Of a stretch of DNA of 64,000 bases, positions 9,601 through 21,090 are shown one piece after another; the stretch's first letter is position 1, and each line of letters begins with the position of its first letter. The stretch is from Rhytidiadelphus loreus. Lineage: Eukaryota; Streptophyta; Bryopsida; Hypnales; Hylocomiaceae. The stretch is from the NCBI GenBank assembly GCA_947034895.1, contig OX344765.1, positions 29,765,001-29,829,000 of the forward strand, in the 5' to 3' direction. The translations under genes and the position numbers were made by a program. The notes beneath the pieces were generated by a model. It made no database searches. It was not told the DNA's origin and saw nothing but the letters and a program-made list of their open reading frames with translations.

Positions 9601-12600
9601 CATCAGATTCTTGTACTTTCAAAATTAGCATCCTCAACGTGAGCTTTGGTCATACCGAATCTACATCAAATTTGGTATCAAGTAATTTTGTTTTAATGAA
9701 CACCTTCTGAGACGAATCTCGCTGCTCGATAGTATCATGGGTCATTTATTATGTTAAATTACTATGTTCCGAAAGACTTGAGAAGCCTGTCATAGGTTTC
9801 ATGTTCCATGTTTAGAATTACAATTAAAACTTCAACCACAACAATGTATGAGGAGCGTATAAGACTGGACCACTATTTATGGAGCTTATTACAGGTGTGT
9901 AAAGCATGGGAAGCAAGTGCCCGTCGAGTGCGCCAAGGAACCCGACTCGTTCTCCTTCGCACTGGCATCGTGTTGGATGGGCAAGAGGGTGGTAGTCTAG
10001 GCATGTCTCTTGAATCCCATTCTTCTCTTCAAATTCGAATTTCCACGTGCGTGTAAAGCATGTATGGTTCTTGTTCACGTATGCCCCCACTTGTATAACA
10101 CCCCCTCCTAAATGACATTGATTAATTGATTGACTATTTCGGAATGACATTTTGATGTCATTCCGAAGTCCGTTTCGCTAGAGTCCCACTTTTGACACGT
10201 AGGATCACATTCTGCCTGGAACTCTAACTTACGATAAGAAATATGTACAAAGTCTTTTCTAATCATGACGTTGTTACCAGTATCTATATTAGTTCTGAAC
10301 AGGATAAAATGGTCACCCTCAAAGTATATGCATATTGCGAACGGGGCTGGGGCAGGTGTGCAGAGTGTGGGAAGGGAAGGCTCAGGAGCTGGAGAATGGC
10401 ACGCGCCTAGTTCTCATCCGCACAGGCATTGTGCTTGACAAAGACGGTGGAGCACTAGGCATGTTAACCACTCCTTAATTTGCCCTGATGTCACATGAAC
10501 TAATTAAGAGCAAATAGTATAATTGAATGTGGGGACTGAATTCATTCATAGATTACTCTCGTTGTCATGGAGTGAAAACAAAGACTTTAGCTTTATTTTT
10601 CTTGCAAGTTCATATCAAATTTTAGGGACAATAATGCAGTTGCCAATATAAAAGAGAGTGTCAGAAGGAGTATTGGAAGAACAAGGAACACAGTAAAGTT
10701 TTAATGAACTACGCTTTTGTCACCTGACTCTTAGAAGCTTGGAAACTCAAGTTCAAAATCATGTGAATGCTGAAGAGATCCTTGAGTCATGGAATTCAAG
10801 AGAATTACGTTTCTGCTTACAAGACTAGTGTTCGATCATGTCCAGTCATTTGCACTGGTATCGTAGAATATAACAGAAAGGGTCTAGTTGACGGTTGGAT
10901 GTCCTTGACTTGTAAACACCACACAACGCGGAAAATTATCTGAACTTAGTGCAAATTTTCTACCGCATTTCGCTCATTCGATTTACTGGTGATAACTTGA
11001 AGGCTGCTTGATGTTTGATTTTAGCAGTAGAGGTTCTACCTTTGGTTACTTCAATCCTCATGATTGATGTCGAAATGGTTGGATAAGTATGCAGAGGATG
11101 TACGAACAAGCACAGTTGGCTAGTACAACCAACCAACCAACTGTTGCATATGAGTTAGTTGGCAATGAATTAGCAAGCTTCTTTCCTACTCATCTTTGCC
11201 TCATCATTGCATATTTGGGGGTTTTCTTGTTTGATGGTGTTCAGAAATGTCTTGGTCACCTTCAGGCATGATGTGTGTCCATGATGCAGTTTGTCTGTGG
11301 TTGGCCTTCAGAAAGACGGGGTAAGAGTTCTCATTCGCTGGAAGTTCAATCCGTTCTCAATTGTTTGCTTTCATTGTCCTTGCAGCGAAGATGGTGCCGA
11401 TTTTCTCGATTTTCGCGGGTGGACCATTAGGCTCAGGAAAGCAGTGGTGAGTTACTTTGCTTTATCCCTTTAGGGCATTTTCGACCTTGAAGATGAGTTC
11501 TCTTGCCTTCAAGAAAATGAAGTTTAACTGTTCTTTTCAAATCTTCCTTGTTTTAGATATGGAGCGTTTCATTTCATTGGCAAGTTTCCAAGGGTCAGGG
11601 CTCAAAGTTCACCTATTGGATTTCCAATTTTAGACCTAAATTTTACATGAAAAGACTGCCAAATGGTTTTTCATTGTAACTTGCACCTTCTCCATAAGAT
11701 TTAGATTTTTTGGAGGTTTTTCGTAGTCAACTTGGTTCTCAATAGGTGTTCGACCCAAAAAAATCATATTTTTTCTCTCTGTGCCTAAAGGCATTCTAAA
11801 TATTTTAGGAATAAATAGGAAACTTGTTATTTCATTCATGAAAGATAATGTAAAAGTTGTTTCACAGAATTTTGGGAGGCAGATTGCCGTGCACGTAGGA
11901 CTGTAGTTTGACTTTATTTTGGACGTCATTGAGTTGGTTGATCTCCTGTGTTTGGATTCTTGTTAGTCTTAACTATCATTATAGGGTCTTGTGTAGATTT
12001 TTTGTAAAACGTTCTTGCGGGCACTTCTATTGACATCCTCTAACTTTTCGTAAGTGTATTCAAAGATTAAAAAGATGTAAGAAATGGTGTTGGAATATCC
12101 TGTAGAAGAGTTAGAGCCCTCTGTAATGCACTTCTCCCTCAAAAACTATTGTCCACAACTGACTAGCCCACTCAGATCAGTGTCTTTGGTCAACAATGTA
12201 GCTGAGTCAGGTGCAGCTTGCTGGTCTGTGTTTGTTTAACTTTTACGGTCTGACTACTGCTGAATATTCTGCCTCTGTCTATTTACTGTGGGGAACTTCT
12301 TGGCTTGATTTTTAGTGTTATGTTAAAGTAACTGAGCAAGTTCCTTCTGTTTCTTTGTTACTGGTTTTCCGGTCTGGAGCGCTTCTAATTTGACAAAACT
12401 TGATAATTGCATTGATTCTTTTCGTGTGAAGGTTTTCATGGGTGCATCGTGATGACCTAGTGGGTATGATCATTGAATCCCTCAGAAACCCAGCTTATCA
12501 AGGTATTTAAAAATCTCTCAAGTGAGCTTATATACTCCGACTTCTTTGCGCTTATGCACACTGAGTTTTGTCGTGAAGGGATTTGAATTGTAAGTGTAAG

Positions 12601-13631
12601 ACATAATGCCTGTCTTCTCAGCGTGGGGAGCGAGGATTCCCTCTTTAAAAAGAAAATAATCATGAAAGGTTGATGCTTGTATGGGCCTATGGAAACTTAT
12701 TGGCTCTTTGCCTCAACTGCATGATGGGTGGCAGGTGTAATTAATGGAACTGCACCAAACCCTGTACGAATGGCAGAGATGTGCGACCGACTGGGAGCCA
12801 TCTTGGGACGTCCTTCATGGCTTCCTGTTCCTGAGTTTGCCCTCAAGGCCATCCTTGGCGAGGGAGCGACTGTGGTTAGTCTCTTTCTGCATCATATATT
12901 ATAGAAATCCTTTTTCGCTGATTATCAATTGTTTCAGCATTAACCTTTCAACGAGTTGAAGATATGCCATTTGGGTATTAAAAAAGACACTGAAAAGACT
13001 ATGAAATGGGTCTAAAACCGTGCCATTTTAGTATAACTCTTTAGCTACTGAAATAGTTGATTATCCGTAGGGGGAGACTTTTTTGATGTGTTAGTGAGGA
13101 TCGTTTGTGTTGTGTTTGCGGTTTTTATATTGTCTAGATGTAAAGCAATTCTGAAATAATTCTGTGATGTGATGGGAGAGAGTTTTGTGAAAGTCAAATA
13201 AGATGGCTGCTTTGCATATCGCAATCAACTGCTTTCATCGTTTAACCTGGAGGCTATATTTCATTTCACCCAACATCACAAACGTTGTGCTACCTCACAG
13301 TTACTCTGAACAGTTTTTCCATGACTGTCAGCTGTGCAACGTATTGTGCTGTTTAATGTTGGTGGGGCTCTTGATACACTTTTTTTGTATACGTGCCTAC
13401 TGAGTGATTTTGACTGGTTTTCATATATTGCAAGTCTTCATCGGTAGGAAGAAATCATTTGCTGATGAGAAATTACCACCCAGTTGGGCTTGTGTGTTTC
13501 ATGAACCTTGAAATTTATTTGTCCAGGTTTTGGAAGGACAAAGAGTGCTGCCAAAGAAGGCACAAGAGCTTGGATTTCCTTTCAAGTATCGCTACATCTC
13601 TGATGCTTTGAAAGCCATTTTGACCTCATGA
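6692..13631 (+). CDS. GC1: GIANT CHLOROPLAST 1 / SulA-like epimerase family protein (SDR39U1 type), chloroplast
   Basis: Seen: exons 6692-6841, 7391-7456, 7591-7657, 8144-8203, 8396-8514, 8759-8803, 8969-9047, 9333-9394, then 9895-10000 or 10356-10458, then 11386-11446, 12432-12502, 12735-12874 and 13527-13631. All join in phase and give 376 or 375 residues. Residues 1-72 form a Ser/Ala/basic leader consistent with a transit peptide. [13 protein letters not shown] holds the Rossmann GxxGxxG motif (G79, G82, G85). Then follow [42 protein letters not shown] and [10 protein letters not shown]. The C-terminal [17 protein letters not shown] is the DUF1731 part. Known: plant GC1 acts at the inner envelope in chloroplast division; its catalytic role is unclear. 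Exon 2 and the acceptor at 7590 are the least certain parts. Exon 9 is duplicated (see separate entries). Confidence 0.94.
9895..10000 (+). other. GC1 exon 9A (diverged copy of duplicated exon, 106 nt)
   Basis: The acceptor is TTATTACAG. The exon encodes [15 protein letters not shown], then [20 protein letters not shown] plus one base. The donor is CTAG|GCATGT, a GC donor. It carries one extra residue (QE where 9B has KD with a gap) compared with exon 9B. It shares about 21 of 34 residues with 9B and has no stop. Joined directly to exon 10 it gives SLAKMVPIF in frame. Confidence 0.85.
10356..10458 (+). other. GC1 exon 9B (canonical-looking copy of duplicated exon, 103 nt)
   Basis: The acceptor region CGGGGCTGGGGCAG is purine-rich and looks weak. 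The exon encodes [15 protein letters not shown], then [19 protein letters not shown] plus one base. The donor is CTAG|GCATGT, again GC. KDGGAL matches the usual family sequence better than the 9A version does. It lies 355 nt after exon 9A. If both copies were retained, reading 9B after 9A shifts the frame and hits TGA within the exon. Confidence 0.88.
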
Positions 13632-14300
13632 AGTGTAGGAAAACTGTAGAGTTACACCAATTGCACACCGTTGTCTGTGAGTTTGTAAAATCCTTATCTG
13701 GATCGTGTGCACTTATCTTGAAGAATGCAGACGAACAGGTCAAACTCACTGTTTACACAAGATATCAATAACAATTTCTTCTTTTGATGCTAAACCTCAA
13801 GCATCTCCAATCTACTGCCAGTAGAGGATTGCCGCCAGTAGAGAATGTGCATTGTTTTATGTGTGCATTGTTTTATGTGTGTTGTCTGGAACTCAACAAA
13901 CAATATCATCTAATGTTTGTGCTTTGACTGTGTCTGTGCTGATGATAACTCACAAGCTCTCCTCAAAGTACTCAATTCTTGGCAGAAACATTTTTATGAA
14001 GTATCGTTTAGGAGTCAACTGCAGGCCTCTACTTAATCCCATGTTTATCTGCACTCTTTAGGATCATTAGGTTGCCTACTACATTCTGTATGAGAATGTC
14101 TGTATATATGGAGAACCTTGAACCTTGATATGTGTGTGCACTTGCATATTTTCCAATTGTGTTTATGCTAGAATAGCATCTGCCAATAACTTGATCAGAA
14201 AAAGACAACCCTGAAATGCTATGGAGGACAAAGGGTGTCTGATGAATGACTTTCAATGGAATTATAGAAACAAAGAATGTCCCAATGTAATCAAGAAAAT
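13632..14300 (+). other. 3' flank and probable 3' UTR of GC1
   Basis: There is no further coding sequence after the TGA at 13629-13631. A short direct repeat, GTGCATTGTTTTATGT, occurs twice near 13,847-13,880. I could not fix the polyadenylation site. Confidence 0.5.
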
Positions 14301-15786
14301 GATTGTTGTTGGCACCTTGGTGATAGGTCTCATCCTTTCATGGTTAACCTATGAAGGATAGGTTGATCATTGAGGAAATCATTAGCTTAAGAAAAACCAA
14401 GAGCACTCATTGGAGGTCAAACTACTATGCAAGATCTCCCCTTTTCACACAAAATTCCAAGGACAAACATCTTCATTTTTGTCCTACATAAAAGGGTCCT
14501 ATGTCATTCATTGGACACTCAGTGTCCACAGTGTCCTTCTAGGGTTAAGCCTTTAAGTTTTTTGGTAGTTTCAAGTCAAACATGATCCTAAGGCACCATA
14601 CCCTAAAACAATTTGGAAGTCTTTATCTTCATAAAAAAATTTCATAGATCCAATCATATGATCTTTTTTGTACACTTGTTACATTACATCCTCCCAAATT
14701 TTCAAATTTAATAACCTCACTAATTACAAGATCACAACCCTTGAATTTCAAAAACGAGACTTTCTAACCCATTCAAAAGGTATATTTTCATTTTTCAAAC
14801 TTTCAATTAAAAAATGTGTACATCCTACTACCTAAGGAAACATATCATCTATTCAGGAAATAAACCTAAAAAATCAAATTATAGAACTTCACATACATAT
14901 ACACCTATAAAATCAAATTATTTGGTTGTGTAACAAATTTTATTAGAGGTTGACCCCTGAAGCTCTTTCAAATGTAAAATGTTTTTGGATTGTTTTTGTC
15001 ATCATAAGAGAAGTAGCAAAAGTTGTCTCTATGGCATGCATAGGTCTCACTCCTATAGTACTTTGAAGCACTAAATTTTTTTATGTCTTTGTAGTACAAG
15101 TCGAGAATAAGATTCTACATTTAGAAGTTCTTCAAAATGCATAAAAATCTACTTACAACTGCTTTTGAGAAAAACAAGTTTGCCTTCATTGAAGTAAGGA
15201 GTTTTAGCCTTTCAAACTTTTAATGCCATGTGTTACATTTGTATAGCATTTATTACTTTAAATCCAATTTTCATCCAATTAGAAGTTGTTAGGAAGGTGA
15301 TATTGAAATTATTGGATGCACAAGAATGCTACCCATCATAGAATGTTGATAGTTTTGATACGTGTGCCATACTTTCTCTAAAGTAATACTAAACAACTAA
15401 AGGTCTAATTGTTTTTTCTTTGATAAAAAAAACTATCTTTGTATAGAAAATTATGAATGCTTTGGATAAAAATATAAATAATAAAATTGGTGCTCATATT
15501 AATTATGCCATATTAGTAACCTTGTAGTATCAATCAATTGTACCAATTTTCAATTGCTAATGATAGAAATTACATCTTTGGTAATTTTTTCAAATTAAAT
15601 GATTCTAAATGGATTTCAAATTCAAGCATCAATAGATCATTTCAAAAATCCATATTTAGCATCTCTTACTTCAATATAAACTTCATAAAAAGTTGAAGAA
15701 ATCACACATCATAACTTAGTGCATCTAGATTTTGACCCAAACCGTCAAAATTAAAGGGGTAAAGTTAAAAATCAACTACATCTTAA

Positions 15787-16736
15787 TCCCTAAAGGATCA
15801 ATGTCCCTTCGGGGGACAAATGGGATTTTAGGTAGGTACCCACGGGCTAAATTTTTGTCATGAATTCTTTAAACTTTTTTTGAAGATTGAAAAATTGATT
15901 ATCTTCATGGGAATATTTATTTATTTTTCAATCAGTACTTGGGAACAAAAGTAATGCCCAAATAAGTTCAAAACAAGGCAAAGCTCACAAGTCATTGCGT
16001 GCAAATCAACCTAAGCCTTGCATAGACAAAAGTGACATGAATGTTGGAAAGGCAACAAAAAATAACTCAAAATTTGAATTTCTTTGTTTATAGATTATAT
16101 TTTAGTTTACACGAAAAGTTTTGATTTATTCCATTAGAATTTGTTATGAGAAAGTTATGGACAATCTTGTTTGGGGGCAATTAGAGCATTCTTGAAAAAC
16201 AACCTATAGGATTCATTTTTGAATGCAAATTTTACAATTAAGAAAAAAATTTAATATAATTTAGTTTACTTCTTAGAACAATCTTCTTGGAATTAATTCA
16301 TTTTAATTTCATTTCAAAGATATTAATAATTTAGATTTTCCTTCTACCCCACACCTATTTTTATTTAATAATTTTTTAAAGAATAAAAATTAAGTTTAAA
16401 AAAAAAAAATCCCCCTCTAGACTCTCAACTCAATTCTCCAAAACAAAGATTTAAAGTTCTATAGTGCAAAAAATTTAATTTAGGTAGGTTCAAAGTCAAA
16501 TAATCTAGTCTTGCAATGTGTTGAAAAACTTGTTTTTTTCACTTTAAATGCACATATCTTGCAATTTTTCCAGTCAAAATTTCTGAATTTTTTTCCACAT
16601 ATTCTCATATAGTTAGATGCAAGATCCTAAGGTTAGATGTGCAAAAAAAAGAATCAAATTTCTTTACTCTTTACTATAGAAATGGCAGTTTAGAGTGTTT
16701 TTTTGGCAAAAGAAAAAGGTCCTAGTCCTTTAGCAG
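15787..16736 (-). repeat. W-family element, about 950 bp, TTAA at both ends
   Basis: TTAA at 15783-15786 is followed by TCCCTAAAGGATCA. The right end reads GTCCTAGTCCTTTAGCAG followed by TTAA. The interior matches the W copies at 28.5, 53.3 and 56.1 kb; this one is inverted relative to the 28.5 kb copy. No coding frame is kept across copies. Confidence 0.72.
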
Positions 16737-16756
16737 TTAACATTCTATAGTGTACC

Positions 16757-17010
16757 CCAAAACATGGGTTGGGGTGACACAACCCTCCTCACTTGTCTTC
16801 CTAAAGTCCTTGATTTTTTTCCTAGGGATACATGTTCAAAAAATGTCCCCCTATTTTGTGCTTGATTAATCTCAATTTTCTACACCACTCCTCACTAATT
16901 TGGGGCCTCTAATTGCAAATCAATGAATTCAAAAAATTTAATTTTCTCATGCATGGCAAATGAAACTGAGGTCTTGTGTTTTTTTGCGGGGATAAAATTG
17001 GGGCTGAGTG
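16757..17010. repeat. R-family element, first of two adjacent copies
   Basis: The left part reads GGGTTGGGGTGACACAACCC. The interior carries the family marker CTCACTAATTTGGGGCCTCT, and the right part is GGGGCTGAGTGAGGGCCTCG. It abuts a second copy that starts near 17,011. Confidence 0.6.
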
Positions 17011-17689
17011 AGGGCCTCGGTGAACTACCTCCCTCGCTCATCCCCCAAAGAGTGTATGTAAAATAAAAGACCCCCTATTTTGTGCTTGATTAATTTATCT
17101 TCTTCACTTCTCCTCGCTAATTTGGGGCCTCTGATTGCAAATTAATAGGGGTAGTCACACCTTCTTCACTTGGCACTTGGAGAATGGAGAATGGAAACGT
17201 GGTGGCTTGGAATTGGCTTGGGGTTGGTAGAATATACTTAGTTGGATATATCTTCCGCATTCCTAGTCTTCACCTTCGGAGGTAAAGATTGGGAGTATGG
17301 AAGATATATCCAACTAAGTATATTTCTTTGTGCACTACACTTTTACCTTTCATTGCTACTTTACCTTTGTTGATGCCGATTTTCCTCCAACTTTATGTCT
17401 AATCTTAGGTTTACGTAAGTTGCTTCTCCACTTTTTTCTTTCTCCACTCTCAACACATCTTTTAGGAGTGTCACACCTTCTTCACCCACCGTGGCTTCCC
17501 ATTGGCTCCTCCAAACCCTCACCAACTTCTCATTCTCCATTCTCCAAGTGCCAAGTGAAGAAGGTGTGACTACCCCTAATGTATTCCAAACTTCCAAATT
17601 TTATCATGCGTGGCAAATTAAAAAGTCTTAGTATTTTCTCCAGGGTAAAAACAGGGATGAGCGAGGGGGTTGTTTCACCAAGGCCCCAA
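17011..17689. repeat. R-family element split by a nested inverted-repeat transposon
   Basis: The left half (CTCGCTCATCCCCC and CTCGCTAATTTGGGGCCTCT) and the right half (GATGAGCGAGGGGGTTG, CCAAGGCCCC) belong to one R copy. They are separated by the 430-bp element at 17148-17577. Removing the insert and one AAT restores a continuous family match. Confidence 0.65.
17148..17577. mobile_element. MITE with perfect terminal inverted repeats of about 47 bp and an inner hairpin
   Basis: The ends read AGGGGTAGTCACACC and GGTGTGACTACCCCT, and the inverted match continues without mismatch for about 47 nt. AAT flanks both sides (17145-17147, 17578-17580), consistent with a 3-bp target duplication. Inside, at about 17,229-17,327, is a second foldback with arms AATATACTTAGTTGGATATA and its complement. 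No ORF is present. Confidence 0.82.
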
Positions 17690-19817
17690 ACATGTCACTT
17701 TCAGAAGTGAATGTTGCAAGCATGACCTCACCGAGAGCCGCATAAGCTTAAAAAGATATTCACATAACGTAAGCTTAAAAAGAAATTCACATCGGAATTA
17801 CATGCAATCTTCCTTCTGGTGTCCTTTTTCCAAACTAAAAACTACAAAAAATTATTATGGAGGATTGGAGATGGCCCAATTCTTTCTGTCATTGGGAGAG
17901 TCAGAATTGCAACTTCCACCTACAAAGCCACCATTGGACGGGTCCAAGACAATCTGCAAAGGGGCCAATGTATGTGGTGGGATTGAACTTCGCCCATATG
18001 GGCCAAGCATGGGCATCATTTGCACCAACTCCGAGGCACCCAACTTCCACTTAACTTATTGGTGAAGCAACAACCACACTTATTTTATTATATTACCAAA
18101 TCATGCCTTCCAATGGAGGGCCCTCCACTCAGCAGACTCCAGTAAAATTTTATTTTAATATTTTAAAATTTTAAAACACTGGACAATTTCAGTAACAATT
18201 TAAAATTTTAAAACATTGGGCTACTCATATGGTCACTTGAATGGGAACAAATGATAAGGGATCCGCACCTAAAACAGATGGACCTTGTTTTTTCGAACCA
18301 GCATCCATCAATTGACAACTTGGGGAAAAGATCACATCACAACATAATGTGAATGAGCCCATTATAGCCCCTCCTTGCTGGAGGGGACGAAAAATATCCT
18401 CACATAATTTCAAGTTCAATTCAAAGTTTTGTAACTTTTGCATTCGATGTCTGAATTCAATAAAATTGGGAAATTTGCGCTCTCTCTTCTAGTTTATGTG
18501 GTAAAATTTACAGATCAATCTAAGATGTGTTGATATCTTGGAAGCCAATCAAAGTTTACAAGTTCGATTTGGGTTCACCAAACTGCATTTGAAGGTTGCA
18601 ACTTCAGGGACTTGTATCTCCTTCATCCAATGTTCGTTTTCAATCAAGTTTGTTGGTTTATGTTTCCCTTGAAGTCTAGTTATTTTGTTGAAATTTTCAT
18701 GTCAATCCAAGTTGTTTTGAATGTTTGGGAGCAATTAGAAGTTCAAAATCCTTACATTTTTGGATTACAATGAACTTCGGCGGCTTGTTTCTTCTTCATA
18801 CAATATAAATTTCCTATAAATTTTTTTGGAAAAGATGCACATACAAATCTAGTTTATAGGCTAAAATTTCATCTCAATCCAAGAAGTAATGAGTGACTGA
18901 GAAGCATTTTAGTAGGAAGAGGTTCAGCCTTAGAGATGTTTTTTGCAACTTTTCTTGCTATTTTTTTGACATTTAAAAGCCATTTTGCAGACATAATGAG
19001 TCAATTCTATAATGTTTTTTTCACAGATGTGTTTGTATCTTGGTTTTGAATCACTTTATAGTTTAAATTTTTTCCATTTGAGTAGGTTTAGAAATTGAAT
19101 TTCACCTCCAAATGTGTTTCTAGGAAAATTTCAGCATCCTTTTCCAACACTAAAACATTATAATCTTTCAATCTATGTGGTCAAATGACTCCAAATTTGA
19201 TTCATGTCATTTGCAACATGTCCTCTACAAGATTGTAAGATTGAGATTTCTATACCTTATTGACATTTTGAACTACAACACTTCAAAAGCAGTGATGTTT
19301 TTGAACTCAAATAGGCCTCCAGCAATGAGGGGTTAATCCTAAATGCCTAGACAACCAAATATGGTCGATCTGAAATTTCAGGCTCATTTTGCAGTGGGCA
19401 ATTAAATTTGTTTAACCGTTTAGAAAAAAAAAATGGGCAATTGTTAGGGTTAACTACTAAAAACTTTCATTTTTCACTAAAAAAGGTACATATTTGATTA
19501 TTGAGAGGTCTCCAAAGCCATACATGTCCATTAGTAGAAGAATAAAGCTTGCTAATTTTACTTCATTTTCCAACTTTGAGCAATTTCACTTGATTTGAGA
19601 TCTTAAAACTTGTACTTATTCATATGCTTTGAAAATGATCCCAATGGAAAGAATAAAGTGTTTTCATGATTTTCACCATTGAAAATTTAAACAAGCAAGT
19701 GTTGATTTGGAGTTATTTGTGATTTATACTTATAAAAAAATTGCATCTCAACAATTACAAGGTGGATTGTGTAATGACTTTACTAGTTTTTCAAGTGATA
19801 TTATGTTTTTTGAGAAT

Positions 19818-20063
19818 ATGGGCAATTTCGTTAAAATGGCAGTATTCCATTAAAATGGCGGTTTAGAGGACCAACTAGGGAATGAAATCTTGTAGAAGAC
19901 AATGGTGGGGGCAATGCCATACGTAAACGAGTAGTGATTGGGGTATACATAGGACACAATGGATGCTTGATATGAGATGAATAGGTGCCTTAATACACTT
20001 CAATCTTTGTTCCTTCATGTACAAATGCCAATGGAATACGGCCATTTTAACGAAATTGCCCAT
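19818..20063. mobile_element. MITE, 246 bp, with terminal inverted repeats of about 30 bp
   Basis: The left end ATGGGCAATTTCGTTAAAA is matched by the inverted right end TTTTAACGAAATTGCCCAT. The match continues with one mismatch through GGAATAC. GAAT flanks both ends as a possible short target duplication. It has no coding content. Confidence 0.75.
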
Positions 20064-20522
20064 GAATGCATTTTAGTGTGTTAACACAATTTGTAGTTAT
20101 TCATGTCATCTCCAATTCCAAAAAAAAATTATGTGCAAATTTCTGAAACATTGTAGAGAGGGGTAAATTACTAAAAATAAAAAATGTACATTTATCTTAT
20201 TATAATCTCACAATTCTTATGCAATTTTGCACTCAAAATTGGTGTGCACTAATAAGCAAGCTCTTTAAACATCCATAAGTTTAGATTTTGAAAAAAAAAT
20301 CAATTTGCTTCAAAGGGGATAACTATAAGTCTGCTCTTTTTTCATAGGAAAAACACACTTGGAAAGGTTTAGGCACTTAGGAATCAAGGTAAGTGAGCCC
20401 ACATGAAAAATTATACTAATGGTGTACATTCTAGTTCTGAAATGTGCACCACTAGAATAATTTTGTCTGTGATGGGTTTCCTCCCATTTTGCATGTCATA
20501 GATAGGGTTACCATACCATTGT

Positions 20523-21090
20523 TGTAGCCAAGGTGAATTGCCCCCCTTGCTCATCTTCCCAAAAGTTAGTTCTTGACTTTTTTTCCTAGAGGTGCATCTT
20601 CAAAAAAAGCCCCCCTATTTTGTGTTTGATTCATTAGATGTTTTGGAGGGGCATTGGAGGGCTATTTCAAACTCATTTTCCATGTTGTGAATCAGCCATT
20701 GTTGTTCAAAATAAAGAATAATAAATTTTAAAATAAATTTTAAATTTTAAGAACATATATAAATATGTGAAAATTATATGATTTAAAAAAAAAATTATTA
20801 TTGTTATCTAATGTGGTAGTTGTTTGGCCAATGGCCATGTCAAAGTACAATTGTGGCCAAGTTTCCACAGTCTAGGAACTCTAAGGAACTCCAAGGAACT
20901 CGTGGGCTTGTTGAGCAGGTGAATCTCATCTAATGAATCTATTTTCTACACCACTCCTCACTAATTTGGGGCCTCCAATTGCAAATCAATGAATTATAAA
21001 TTTTATTATATGTAGCAAATCAAAAAAGTCCCATGTTTTTTCCAAGGGATAAAAACGGGGACAAACAACAATAGTGATTCACCCCCACCT
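20523..21090. repeat. R-family element split by an E-family insertion
   Basis: The left part reads GCCAAGGTGAATTGCCCCCC. The right part contains CTCACTAATTTGGGGCCTCC and ends near GTGATTCACCCCC. The halves are interrupted at 20632-20935 by an E element. Comparison with the R copy at 16.85 kb gives the empty site TTGATT|AATCT. Confidence 0.65.
20632..20935. mobile_element. E-family element, 304 bp, CATTAGATG ends
   Basis: It starts CATTAGATGTTTTGG and ends with the inverse, AATCTCATCTAATG. It is inserted inside an R element with no base of the empty site duplicated. Two other copies (32280-32993, 53294-53581) have the same ends and also show clean insertion. Confidence 0.7.

Noticed and set aside
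20632..20935. E elements as Helitrons
   Set aside because: Clean insertion fits, but the ends are inverted repeats, there is no TC start or CTRR end, and targets are not A|T.
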